NCBI GenBank assembly: GCA_900545305.1
Contig: UQYD01000005.1
Location: 1-64,000 of the forward strand
Length of the DNA: 64,000 nucleotides
Source of the DNA: an uncultured Eubacterium sp.
Lineage (GTDB): Bacteria; Bacillota; Clostridia; Lachnospirales; CAG-274
Direction: 5' to 3'
Positions 25,810 through 34,995 of the stretch are shown in pieces. Numbering within the stretch: position 1 is the first letter of the stretch; every line of letters begins with the position of its first letter. The notes beneath the pieces were generated by a model. It saw only the letters and a program-made list of their open reading frames with translations. It had not been told where the DNA came from and searched no databases. Both the position numbers and the translations under genes were made by a program.

Positions 25810-28800
25810 TTACTGCTGTTCAGTAGTAGTTTCTGTAGTGGGTTCTACTGTGTTATTATCAATGTAATTTTTAAGAGTGATTACATCAAGCATATCAATA
25901 TTACCATCACCATTAAAGTCTGCATTTTCAAAAGAAATATCACTTGAAGTATCTATTCCTATAACGTGCTTTAAAAGTAATGCTACGTCTTTATTGTCAA
26001 CAGAATTATCTTTGTTTATGTCGTAATTATCTGAATTTAATCTTTCATAAAATTCAATCATAGCAGCAGAACCAAAGTTAGCACCAGCCTCATCGCCTAC
26101 AACCTTTACATACTTTGTATAAACAGGTGTATCAAGATTTACTGTCTTTTTAGTTCTGTCACTTGCCCAAGTTGCAGTACCGGCTTTAGTCCAGTTTGTA
26201 CCGTCTTTACTTGTGTATACAGAACACTTAGTAAATACACCGTTAAAATTACCTGTTTGTCTAGGTGTATAATCTATAGAAGTAAGAAGAACTGGTTTGT
26301 TAAACTCATAAGCTATAAATCTGTTAAGGTCGCTGTTTGTAGTATAAGTTGTGTGCCAAATTGTGTTTATATTACCGTCTATAGATTTACTAGCACTTTC
26401 GTTGTCGCTTTGGGCAGAAGAATATGAAAGTACCTTTACATTAGATATAGAAATATAAGAACGGTCGTCAGTATCTGTGTCAGTAGTAAATGAATACTGT
26501 GAGCTAGAACCGGCAAGGGAAGTTCCGTTTGCACCAATTCTTACAGAAATTGTTCTGTCGCCTTCAAAAACTGTATCGTCTGTAAAGTTTGTCCAAGTTT
26601 TTCCGTCTTCTGACCATTGATATTTAGATGTAGCACCAATAACCTTGTTTTCGTTATCGTTGTTGTAAAGTCCAGAAGGGGCAGAGCTTGCTTTAATATC
26701 AATAGTATAGTAGCTAGATGCACCTTGAAGTTTTACAAGCAAATCATTATCAGCTGTAATTTTAGAAATTTCTTCATCGGTTAATTTATGAGAGTTATTA
26801 TTACCGGCATTTACCCAGTTTTCGCCACCGTCAATACTGTACAAAAATTCTGTGCCACCAGTTGTAAACTGGTCAGAAAGAACTATAGTATTAGCATTTT
26901 CTCCGTCAAAAGAGAATGTGGCAATAGCCAAGTTTTCATTTCCTAAAATGTAATTAGCCATTGTTTTACAAATGTCAGGCTGTAAAGACTCTGTACTTGT
27001 AGCAACAGATGCAGATTTAAGAGCAGTAAGCGTCATAATATTGAAGTCTGCAATATCTGCCTCACTTGAAATTTCAGGCTTTATGGCATTTTGGAGCATA
27101 TCATTCATTGGCTGAGGGAAATATGTCAATGCAGATATTATTTCCTTTGCAAGTTCTATATAATCAGCACTTGTTTTTTCAGCTGATTTATAGGCTGTTA
27201 TTAAACCGTCCCAAGCATCTAAGTTGAAATTTTGTATTTCAAGAGCCTGTCTGTAAAGTTCAATAGCCTTGTCTGAGTCTGCCATTTGAGCAATCTTTAC
27301 TAAGTCTTCAGCTTTTTGGAAGTTGTCGTAATCGTTTAAGGCTGCCTGTGCTAAAGGTACATAACTTACTCTGTAACCCTTTGCCCAGCTTTGAGCACCC
27401 CAACCTAAAAGGAGTGTATCGCCTCTTTCAGATTTTGTCCAACCATAGACATCGTTCCAAATAGACCACTTAGCTAAAGCATTTTCGCCCTTTGATGGGT
27501 CATCAAGGTCATATCTTAAATAAGCTGCGTGACCAGGCTGACCAATAACTACGCTAGGAATACCAAAGGCTGTAAGAAGGTTTACACCTACCTTTGAAAT
27601 ACCACCACATACAGCACCTTCCTCAAATACTATCCAAAGTTTAGGGTGACCACTTTCAAATGGTATGTTTATATCGTAAATGTCATCATTAGTGTCGTCA
27701 TCTGTGTTTACAAGGTGATATTTTTCTGTCCATGATGCCTTGTTTTCATCAGTATAGTATTTATCCAAGTAGTAATTATAGCCTGTAATATAACCCATAT
27801 AACTATAGGAATTTAATATAAGCTGATTATCTTCTAATTCATCAAAAGCCACACCTGCTTTAGCAGCAGATTTCTTTCTAACATAGTAATTAAGCCATTC
27901 AATCTGGTTATCATCACTAATAGAGTTCATTACCCATCTCATTTCAGGAACAGTAAGGTTTTCAAAAACACTATTTACAAGGCAACCATTTTCATAAAGT
28001 TTTTTGTAGATAGCATATCTTCTGACTGGATTAGAAGTTTTTGTAGAGTCTGCCCAGAAGTAAATTGAACCTGCATGAGAAAACATTAATGATACAAACA
28101 TTCGCTTGTAAAGGCTGTTTGACATATCCAATGAATAGTTCTTGTAAAGCTGTGTAAGTACCATGGCAGCCTTTTCATAAGAGCCTAAAATGGTATTACC
28201 TGCGTTAGCATAGTAGTCAAGAGCTTCAAAGTCATCTAAAAACCATTCTAAGGCTTCTCTGTTGTTTTCATTTTCAGCTGCAAGAGTAATAAGGAAATCA
28301 TAGCCGGTTCTTTCTACAAAGTTCTTTTGGTAAAGTATCTTTCTGTAGGTTTCGCTTTCGTAATCACTTAAACCGGCAAGCTCGCTTTCGTATTGAGATA
28401 CTGTCTTTATAAATTTAAAATTGTCAGCTGATGGTTCTTTATAGTCTGATGAAATAAACTTTCCGTTTGCGATTACAGAATGGTCATAACCTTTATCGCC
28501 GTTTGAACTTACTTCAAATTTAAGGTATTTTGCATTTTTTAAATCAATGGTTACATACTGACACTCACTGTCGCCTTTTAACACACCGGTGTTTTTAACC
28601 TGTGTCCAAGTGCTATTGTCTTGAGATGTATATATATTGAATATTACACCATTACCGTTGCTACCCTTAGAGTAGTCAACACCTAAATAGCCAGTAAATG
28701 TGTCATAGCCATAATCATTTACAAGGTATGAAACATCGTACACTAATGTAGCAGGGGCGTGAGCACCAAGACCCTTTAAAAATTGCTTTTTCTGACCATT

Positions 28801-30312
28801 TACTTTAAGGGCAATAATGCCGTCTTCTACATTTGTATCGTACTTTAATGTAGAATAGCCTACACTGCTGGATATTAATGCACTAGAAGGTACATCGGAA
28901 ATATACATATATTCTCCTGTACGGTCAGGATATGTACCGGAATCAGATACAAGTCGTGGCTGTGAATAGAGAAGTTCTCCGGTTTCTGTAACAGTAAGAA
29001 GAACTCTGATATATTTGTTGAGCTGACTTTCTGTAGGTGTATACTTAGCAGAAGTAGCAGAACTTATGTCAGTAAATTCTCCGTCAGCTGTGTCACCTAT
29101 TTGCCACTGGTAAGTATATTCAGTATTTTCTGCACCTTTTATCTGTGCTAAAATTTCAGAATTTACCTGACAAGGTCCTGAAAGAACAGCAGATACAGAT
29201 ATAAAAGCATTGTCTGAATATATGTAGTCCTTGTTGTTTCCACTAATACCAAGTCTTATATACTTATTGCTCATACTAGCAGGAACAGTGTACTTAAGTG
29301 AAGTAGCTGAAGGAATATCTGTAAAAGTAGTGCCGTCAGCACTATACTGCCATTTGTAGTAAAGAGTATCCTCCGGATTTACGTATTCTGTTTCAGCTGT
29401 TACAACACAGCCAACTTTAAGACTGCCTGTAATTTTAGCAACTATACTTCCATTATAAGAATCAGAATACAAATTACCGTAGTATTCATTTGTTTTGTCA
29501 TAGATTTTTACTCTATAGTAAGATTTCTGTTGGGTTATTGTATAGTTTTTTTCTGTGGCATTTTCAATGTCTGTCCATACAGTGCCGTCATCGCTATACT
29601 GCCATTGATAACCTAAGTTTTTACTGTTTCCTACTGTAAGGGTGTCATTGGCTGTAAGAGTTTTGCCTATAGCAGATGTACCGGATATAGTTACATTTCC
29701 GTCAAGTACAGTTTCGTCTGGACGAAGAAATACAAATTCAGATGCACTTGCCCAACCATTGTTGGCAACTGTAAATTCAAATCTAAGTTTTTCAAAATCT
29801 GTTGCCTGTGGCAATGTCATAAGAACATAACTATTGGAAACAGAAGATGAACCTACAGCTACTTTATCCCAAGTATCAGTTTCGGAATTATAACTATATA
29901 TTGTAGCTGTTGTAGGATAACCTTTGCCTTTTGCACCGTCTTGTCTTGTGGCATAAAGTATTCTGTCTATTTTTGTGGTCTTGTTAAAGGTAACATCAAC
30001 ATAATTTGTTACAGTACCATAGCCATTACCAGTTTCCCAATGAGTAGACCAATTTCCGTCAAAGGCATATTTAAGATAAGATGTGCTATATTGACCTGCG
30101 TTATTAGAATAACCTGAAATATATGTGTAATCATCAGAATTTGTACTTACTCTGTGATTTTGCCAGTAGTCTGATGACATTTTAGGGTCATTTGCTGATA
30201 TTGATGAAACTGTAAGTTCCTGAGAAGTTTCATCAGCAAAAATATTAAGTGGCGTTATTTGTAAAGTCATTAATGTAGATAACCCCAAAGCTATTGTTTT
30301 CTTTAAATTCAT
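25810..30312 (-). CDS. Large secreted multimodular protein: F5/8C, Ig-like, NPCBM, transglutaminase-like and dockerin domains
   Basis: The 1500-residue protein has a signal peptide (MNLKKTIALGLSTLMTLQIT). Modules in order: a discoidin (F5/8 type C) domain at about 50-190, three Ig-like segments with the YQWQYS pattern at about 200-465, and an NPCBM-type module at about 475-625. A helical region follows. The transglutaminase-like core at about 890-950 has Cys902 in AVCGGIS and a histidine in PGHAAYL. Then come TPR-like helices, further Ig-like segments and a second discoidin domain at about 1300-1425. A dockerin at about 1430-1488 has two calcium-loop repeats (DINKDNSVDNKD, DFNGDGNIDMLD). A role in glycan binding plus protein crosslinking or peptide cleavage is inferred. 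GGAGGTA precedes the ATG. Confidence 0.82.
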   Translation of the reverse strand: MNLKKTIALGLSTLMTLQITPLNIFADETSQELTVSSISANDPKMSSDYWQNHRVSTNSDDYTYISGYSNNAGQYSTSYLKYAFDGNWSTHWETGNGYGTVTNYVDVTFNKTTKIDRILYATRQDGAKGKGYPTTATIYSYNSETDTWDKVAVGSSSVSNSYVLMTLPQATDFEKLRFEFTVANNGWASASEFVFLRPDETVLDGNVTISGTSAIGKTLTANDTLTVGNSKNLGYQWQYSDDGTVWTDIENATEKNYTITQQKSYYRVKIYDKTNEYYGNLYSDSYNGSIVAKITGSLKVGCVVTAETEYVNPEDTLYYKWQYSADGTTFTDIPSATSLKYTVPASMSNKYIRLGISGNNKDYIYSDNAFISVSAVLSGPCQVNSEILAQIKGAENTEYTYQWQIGDTADGEFTDISSATSAKYTPTESQLNKYIRVLLTVTETGELLYSQPRLVSDSGTYPDRTGEYMYISDVPSSALISSSVGYSTLKYDTNVEDGIIALKVNGQKKQFLKGLGAHAPATLVYDVSYLVNDYGYDTFTGYLGVDYSKGSNGNGVIFNIYTSQDNSTWTQVKNTGVLKGDSECQYVTIDLKNAKYLKFEVSSNGDKGYDHSVIANGKFISSDYKEPSADNFKFIKTVSQYESELAGLSDYESETYRKILYQKNFVERTGYDFLITLAAENENNREALEWFLDDFEALDYYANAGNTILGSYEKAAMVLTQLYKNYSLDMSNSLYKRMFVSLMFSHAGSIYFWADSTKTSNPVRRYAIYKKLYENGCLVNSVFENLTVPEMRWVMNSISDDNQIEWLNYYVRKKSAAKAGVAFDELEDNQLILNSYSYMGYITGYNYYLDKYYTDENKASWTEKYHLVNTDDDTNDDIYDINIPFESGHPKLWIVFEEGAVCGGISKVGVNLLTAFGIPSVVIGQPGHAAYLRYDLDDPSKGENALAKWSIWNDVYGWTKSERGDTLLLGWGAQSWAKGYRVSYVPLAQAALNDYDNFQKAEDLVKIAQMADSDKAIELYRQALEIQNFNLDAWDGLITAYKSAEKTSADYIELAKEIISALTYFPQPMNDMLQNAIKPEISSEADIADFNIMTLTALKSASVATSTESLQPDICKTMANYILGNENLAIATFSFDGENANTIVLSDQFTTGGTEFLYSIDGGENWVNAGNNNSHKLTDEEISKITADNDLLVKLQGASSYYTIDIKASSAPSGLYNNDNENKVIGATSKYQWSEDGKTWTNFTDDTVFEGDRTISVRIGANGTSLAGSSSQYSFTTDTDTDDRSYISISNVKVLSYSSAQSDNESASKSIDGNINTIWHTTYTTNSDLNRFIAYEFNKPVLLTSIDYTPRQTGNFNGVFTKCSVYTSKDGTNWTKAGTATWASDRTKKTVNLDTPVYTKYVKVVGDEAGANFGSAAMIEFYERLNSDNYDINKDNSVDNKDVALLLKHVIGIDTSSDISFENADFNGDGNIDMLDVITLKNYIDNNTVEPTTETTTEQQ

Positions 30313-30350
30313 TAAATACCTCCATTTTAATTTTCCATTTATTAGATTAA

Positions 30351-30379
30351 AGTTTATTAAAAATAATAATAATTGTCAA
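30351..30379 (-). promoter_or_regulatory. Promoter of the dockerin protein gene
   Basis: On the minus strand TTGACA (30379-30374), 17 bases and TAAACT (30356-30351) lie about 40 bases before the start codon. Confidence 0.75.
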
Positions 30380-30390
30380 TAGACATTATA

Positions 30391-30425
30391 TATAAAAAAA
30401 TCTATGCCAAATTGGCATAGATTTT
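30391..30425 (-). terminator. Terminator of the MarR-kinase-MATE operon
   Basis: A 13-bp perfect stem AAAATCTATGCCA/TGGCATAGATTTT lies ten bases past the MATE stop. On the minus strand it is followed by a long T-run. Confidence 0.93.
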
Positions 30426-30434
30426 AGTGTGATT

Positions 30435-31790
30435 TTAAAGGTTTTTGATTACCTTTTTATATAAATATCTCATTGATAAAAGTGAAAGTGAAACAGAAAT
30501 AACTTCTGCAATAAGGAAAGAGAACCAAACCTTATTTATATCACCTGTTAATGAGAGAAGATAAGCAGATGGTAAAAGGAAAATAAGCTGTCGCATAAAT
30601 GAAACCATCATACTTAATACACCATGTCCAAGTGCCTGAAATACTGAAAGTGAAACAATAGAAATACCAGCAAAAAGGAAGCTGACAGATATAATTCTAA
30701 GGGCAGGAACACCAATAGAAAGCATTGTTTCAGAAGCATTGAACATTAAAAGTAACTTGTCTGGGAATATCTGCATTATAGCAAAACCAATAATCATTAT
30801 ACATACGGCATAGGCAATACTGAGTTTAATTGTCTTAACCATTCTGTCACGCTTTCTAGCACCGTAACTGAAGGCAATAATAGGAACCATACCGTTGTTA
30901 AGACCGAATACAGGCATAAATATAAAGCTCTGTAGTTTGAAGTAACTACCAAATACAGCAATAGCTGTAGCACTGAATGTCATAAGTATTTTGTTCATAC
31001 CAAATGTCATTACAGAACCCATAGATGCCATAAGTATAGACGGAATACCAACAGAAAGGATTTTACCTATTGTACGAGAACTAGGACGGAAACCCTTAAA
31101 ATGTAAGTGAATATCGTGATTTTTCTTAATGTTAAATGTAAGAGCCATAAGGGCTGCAATAGTCTGACCAATAACTGTTGCAATAGCAGCACCAGCAACG
31201 CCTAACTTTGGCATACCAAAAAGACCAAAGATAAGTATAGGGTCAAGAATAATGTTTATAACAGCACCGGTAGTCTGTGTACACATTGTATAAAGTGTAC
31301 GTCCTGTTGCCTGAAGAAGTCTTTCAAATGCCATCTGTGAGAAGAAAGCAATAGAGCAAATAGAAACTATTTTAGTATATGTAATACCCTGTTCAGCAAT
31401 AGATTCTATTGGAGTTTGGGCATACATAAATGTAGGAATAAGGAAAAGACCTACAAAAAGGAATATTAAATAGCCTATGAAAATTAATAACAAACCATTT
31501 AAGGCTGATTTATTAACACCTTCGGAATCCTTTGCACCTAAGTAACGAGATAAAAGGGCATTCATACCTACACAAAGACCGGTACAAACACTAATCATAA
31601 GTGACTGGAGAGGGAAAGCAAGGGAAACTGCTGTAAGGGCTTCTTCACTAAGTTTTGCAACGAAAATACTATCTACAATGTTGTACATAGCTTGTACTAA
31701 CATAGAAATCATCATTGGAACTGCCATTGACAACAAAAGTTTGTTTACAGGCATTACCCCCATTTTATTTTCTTTTACTTCACCTGACAT
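30435..31790 (-). CDS. MATE family efflux transporter
   Basis: About 451 residues with twelve transmembrane helices. The start is placed at MSGEVKENKMGVMPVNKLLL, because GGAGGTGAT lies seven bases before it. The longer frame runs back through the upstream gene. The MATE pattern is seen in LLLSMAVPMMISMLVQAMYNIVD near the N-terminus and GAAIATVIGQTIAALMAL midway. It probably exports drugs or organic cations with Na+ or H+. It starts just after the stop of the kinase-like gene, so the two are coupled, and the operon is headed by a MarR regulator that presumably controls the pump. Confidence 0.92.
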   Translation of the reverse strand: MSGEVKENKMGVMPVNKLLLSMAVPMMISMLVQAMYNIVDSIFVAKLSEEALTAVSLAFPLQSLMISVCTGLCVGMNALLSRYLGAKDSEGVNKSALNGLLLIFIGYLIFLFVGLFLIPTFMYAQTPIESIAEQGITYTKIVSICSIAFFSQMAFERLLQATGRTLYTMCTQTTGAVINIILDPILIFGLFGMPKLGVAGAAIATVIGQTIAALMALTFNIKKNHDIHLHFKGFRPSSRTIGKILSVGIPSILMASMGSVMTFGMNKILMTFSATAIAVFGSYFKLQSFIFMPVFGLNNGMVPIIAFSYGARKRDRMVKTIKLSIAYAVCIMIIGFAIMQIFPDKLLLMFNASETMLSIGVPALRIISVSFLFAGISIVSLSVFQALGHGVLSMMVSFMRQLIFLLPSAYLLSLTGDINKVWFSFLIAEVISVSLSLLSMRYLYKKVIKNL

Positions 31791-31791
31791 T

Positions 31792-32397
31792 TTACTTATC
31801 ACCTCCAAATTTGGACTGAGCAAGAGTATAGAGCATATCAACTGTAGTATCAATACCTACGGCACTGTTTATTAATACATCATAGTTATCTCTGGCACCC
31901 CATTGATTTGGTGTGTAGTAGTTGTAGTAAGATGCTCTTGTCTTGTCCATTCTTCTAACGAACATTTCAGGATTGTCGTTTTTGTCCTTGTATTCTTCTA
32001 CACTTCTTTTTACCTTAGTTTCCATATCAGCATAGATAAAAGCGTTAATAACGTCACCACAATCAGAACAGTTGCTTAAAACATAGTCAGCACAACGACC
32101 TACAATAACACAGCTTTCCTTTGATACTAAATCTCTGATAATGTCTGTCTGAGCTTTAAAAAGTGTGTCAGAAAGAGTTACAGGCTGTGTTGACATAAAA
32201 AGACTGTATAAGAAACTAGAAGTCTTTTTGCCGTCTAATGCCTCAACAGCTTCCTTTGTAAAACCACTTTCTTCAGCAATTTTATCAATCATATTTTTAT
32301 CGTAGAAATTTACGCCAAGTCTTTTAGCAAGCTTTTCGCCAATAATTCTACCACCTGAACCGTACTCACGACCAATAGTAATAACAAATTTTTTCAT
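31792..32397 (-). CDS. Cytidylate kinase-like family protein
   Basis: The 201-residue P-loop protein opens MKKFVITIGREYGSGGRIIGE, where GREYGSGG is the phosphate-binding loop of this family. The rest matches the AAA_26/cytidylate-kinase-like fold, with SCVIVGRCADYVL and the basic lid segment RRMDKTRASYYNYYT. Substrate is not established for this subfamily. The proteins differ from the essential CMP kinase Cmk. It sits between the MarR gene (11-base gap) and the MATE pump, a recurrent trio in Clostridia as far as I recall. Confidence 0.85.
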   Translation of the reverse strand: MKKFVITIGREYGSGGRIIGEKLAKRLGVNFYDKNMIDKIAEESGFTKEAVEALDGKKTSSFLYSLFMSTQPVTLSDTLFKAQTDIIRDLVSKESCVIVGRCADYVLSNCSDCGDVINAFIYADMETKVKRSVEEYKDKNDNPEMFVRRMDKTRASYYNYYTPNQWGARDNYDVLINSAVGIDTTVDMLYTLAQSKFGGDK

Positions 32398-32408
32398 AGA
32401 AAATCCTC

Positions 32409-32840
32409 CTATTCCTCTGTGTAATCATACAGTTTGTCGAGAACATTAAAAAAGACCTTTATCTCATCTTCAGAGAAAAGGGACTTTATTTTATTTTCAA
32501 ACATTATAACTTTTGCGTGGACATCGTTATATTTTTTAGTGCCTTCGGTAGTCAATATAATTTTCCTAAGGCGAGCATCATTTTTGACGGATACTCTTTT
32601 TATTAACTTTTTTTCTTCCATAAGGGATAGAATACTTGATACTGAAGAAGGCCTAATGTCAAAAGAGGCTTCCAGATTTTTCTGAAAAACATCTTTTTCA
32701 TCTTTTGTATAACGCGTAATAAAAGAAAGTATAGCAAACTGCATATGGGTTATTCCTTGTGTAGAAAGAAGATTATCCAACTGTCTGCTTAACTTGTTTG
32801 AAACACAGTGCATATCACGAATAATACGTCTGTTTTCCAT
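32409..32840 (-). CDS. MarR family transcriptional regulator
   Basis: This 143-residue winged-helix regulator has a recognition region in LEASFDIRPSSVSSILSLMEEKKLI and a wing with KNDARLRKIILTTEGTKKY, the classic MarR signature. It probably represses its own operon and responds to a small ligand. AGGAG precedes the ATG. An inverted repeat overlapping its own -10 box supports autoregulation, with the MATE pump as the output gene. Confidence 0.93.
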   Translation of the reverse strand: MENRRIIRDMHCVSNKLSRQLDNLLSTQGITHMQFAILSFITRYTKDEKDVFQKNLEASFDIRPSSVSSILSLMEEKKLIKRVSVKNDARLRKIILTTEGTKKYNDVHAKVIMFENKIKSLFSEDEIKVFFNVLDKLYDYTEE

Positions 32841-32854
32841 ATTCTCAACTCCTG

Positions 32855-32874
32855 ATATTTAGATACCTAAATAT
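32855..32874. promoter_or_regulatory. Probable MarR operator
   Basis: ATATTTAG (32855-32862) and CTAAATAT (32867-32874) form an 8-bp inverted repeat with a 4-base centre. It overlaps the -10 box of the marR promoter, which is the expected position for autorepression. Confidence 0.7.
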
Positions 32875-32899
32875 TACAGCAAATAAAAATTTTTGTCAA
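32871..32899 (-). promoter_or_regulatory. Promoter of the marR operon
   Basis: On the minus strand TTGACA (32899-32894), 17 bases and TAATAT (32876-32871) precede the start by about 30 bases. Confidence 0.85.
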
Positions 32900-33025
32900 T
32901 AATAATAGATTATAGAAATAAATAATTACCAGTTAATTTTTTGTATAATTTTTACAGAGTGTATATTTTTGAAAATGCTGGCAATGATTTAAGGGAGAAG
33001 TAAAATTCTAATTGGAGGAATTTTT

Positions 33026-33799
33026 ATGGCTTTAAAAAAAGTTGAAATCTGTGGCGTAAACACAAGTAAATTGCCGGTATTGTCTGAAAAAGAAAAGGAA
33101 GAACTTTTCGAAAAATTGCAAAAAGGCGATATGGTGGCAAGAGCCAAATATATTTATGGCAATTTAAGACTTGTGTTAAGTGTTATTCAAAGATTTTCAA
33201 ACAGAGGAGAAAGCCCTGATGACATTTTTCAAGTAGGATGTATTGGGTTAATAAAAGCTATTGATAATTTCGACACATCACACAATGTAAAATTTTCTAC
33301 TTATGCTGTACCAATGATAATAGGAGAAATAAGGCGATATTTAAGGGACTATAACCCTATAAGAGTAAGCCGTTCTATGAGAGATACTGCCTACAAGGCT
33401 TTACAGGCAAGAGAAATGCTCACTAACAAAAACAATAAAGAACCTACATTAGAAGAAATAGCAAAAGAAATAGATATGCCAAAGGAAAGCGTAGTTTTTG
33501 CTTTGGAGGCAATACAGGACCCTATATCACTTTTTGAACCAGTTTATCATGACGGTACTGATGTTCTCTATGTTATGGACCAAGTGAAAGACGATAAAAA
33601 TACTGATACAGGGTGGATAGACAATATATCATTAAAGGAGGCTATAAGCAAGCTAAATGACAGAGAAAAAAATATTATAAATTTGAGATTTTTTAAGGGA
33701 AAGACGCAAATGGAAGTTTCAGAAGAAATAGGAATAAGTCAGGCACAGGTCAGTCGACTTGAAAAAAATGCACTTAAAACTATGAGAAAATATGTATAG
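33026..33799 (+). CDS. sigG: RNA polymerase sporulation sigma factor SigG
   Basis: This 257-residue sigma-70 family protein has the SigG hallmark KVEICGVNTSKLPVLS at the N-terminus. Region 2 follows (NLRLVLSVIQRFSNRGESPDD, KFSTYAVPMIIGEIRRYLRD), and region 4 ends in the helix-turn-helix KTQMEVSEEIGISQAQVSRL. It directs late forespore transcription, so the organism is probably a spore former. GGAGGAATTTTT precedes the ATG. In most Clostridia sigG follows spoIIGA and sigE; here it follows a divergent marR operon instead. A forespore-type promoter (GTATA near 32961, GGCAATGAT near 32980) is possible but weak. Confidence 0.95.
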   Translation: MALKKVEICGVNTSKLPVLSEKEKEELFEKLQKGDMVARAKYIYGNLRLVLSVIQRFSNRGESPDDIFQVGCIGLIKAIDNFDTSHNVKFSTYAVPMIIGEIRRYLRDYNPIRVSRSMRDTAYKALQAREMLTNKNNKEPTLEEIAKEIDMPKESVVFALEAIQDPISLFEPVYHDGTDVLYVMDQVKDDKNTDTGWIDNISLKEAISKLNDREKNIINLRFFKGKTQMEVSEEIGISQAQVSRLEKNALKTMRKYV

Positions 33800-33825
33800 G
33801 CAGAGTAAAAAGATAGGGGTGTATT

Positions 33826-34995
33826 ATGAATATTTGTGACAATGTAAATCTTTCTGTTTTTAAAACGGACAAGTTTAATTCTATTTCTATGTCTATTTCC
33901 TTTGTGTTGCCGGCTTTAGAGTACACAACTACAGGAAACAATTTACTTGCCGGTATGTTTTTTGAGGGCTGTGAAAAATATAAAACACCTAAGAAAATAT
34001 ATACACGTCTTGAAGAAATAGGGGCAGACGCACACAGTTCTGTAGTAAAAAAGGGAGATTACAGCATATTAGTATTGTATTGTAAATTCAGAGCTGAATA
34101 TACGAAAGATGTTTTTGAATTTATGAAAAACATAATATTTGAGCCTATGTTTTATAGTGAGGCTGTTAAAAATCAGGTAAAGGCTACAAAAGATAGAATA
34201 GATGCCGAAAAGAATGATAAAAGAACCTATGCAAGAGAAAAGCTAATTTCCTATGCCTTTAAAAACAGACCTTTTGGCGTAGACGGAAATGGCTGTGAAA
34301 GATTTTTAAATATGGATATAAAGGAATATTACTACTATCTTATGGAGAACAGTAAAATTGAAATTATGGTAGTAGGCAATATTGATGAAAAACAGACAGA
34401 GGATTTATGCAGAAAATACCTTAATTTTGGTCCCAGAGGGTTTGAATATCCGGAAGATAAAAAGGAAGAAACACCATACCAAAGCTACAGTGAGAAGGCT
34501 GATGTTGACCAAAGTAAATTGTGCATAGGCATAAATGCAGAATTTGACAGTTGGGAAAAGGCTGTTATAGCAAATTGTATTTTAGGTGGTGGTGCTGGGT
34601 CTGTACTTTTCAGTGACGTAAGAGAAAAACAGGGACTTTGCTACTATATTGTAAGCAGTCTATACAGATATAAGGAATATATAGTTGTTGAGTCAGCTAT
34701 AAATTATGAAGAAAAAGACAATGTAATAAACAGTGTGAAGGAGGCTTTGGAAAAGTTTTCTCCAACTTCAGAAGAAATAGCAAGAGCCAAAAGATATATT
34801 GTAAGTTCGTTAAAAACCACTGGAGATAGTCAGACAAGAATTATGGATTTTAAAATTGGTCAGATTTTAGCAGAGGATAACAGAAGTTTAGATGAAATTT
34901 TAAAAAGTATAAATGAAATAGACAGTTTGGAAAATACATTTAAAAGATTAGAAATAAATACAGTTTTCAGTTTGGAGAGTGAAAAATATGCTTAA
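33826..34995 (+). CDS. yfmF: M16-family peptidase-like protein YfmF (inactive partner)
   Basis: The 389-residue protein has the two-domain M16 (insulinase/pitrilysin-like) fold but lacks the zinc motif HxxEH. The corresponding position reads NLLAGMFFEGCEKY. It pairs with the zinc-bearing protein encoded by the overlapping downstream gene. In Bacillus the homologous pair (YmfF/YmfH) lies with the EF-P 5-aminopentanol modification gene and is named for that association. No ymfI or EF-P gene is present in this window. A possible ribosome site AGGGGTG lies before the ATG. Confidence 0.88.
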   Translation: MNICDNVNLSVFKTDKFNSISMSISFVLPALEYTTTGNNLLAGMFFEGCEKYKTPKKIYTRLEEIGADAHSSVVKKGDYSILVLYCKFRAEYTKDVFEFMKNIIFEPMFYSEAVKNQVKATKDRIDAEKNDKRTYAREKLISYAFKNRPFGVDGNGCERFLNMDIKEYYYYLMENSKIEIMVVGNIDEKQTEDLCRKYLNFGPRGFEYPEDKKEETPYQSYSEKADVDQSKLCIGINAEFDSWEKAVIANCILGGGAGSVLFSDVREKQGLCYYIVSSLYRYKEYIVVESAINYEEKDNVINSVKEALEKFSPTSEEIARAKRYIVSSLKTTGDSQTRIMDFKIGQILAEDNRSLDEILKSINEIDSLENTFKRLEINTVFSLESEKYA

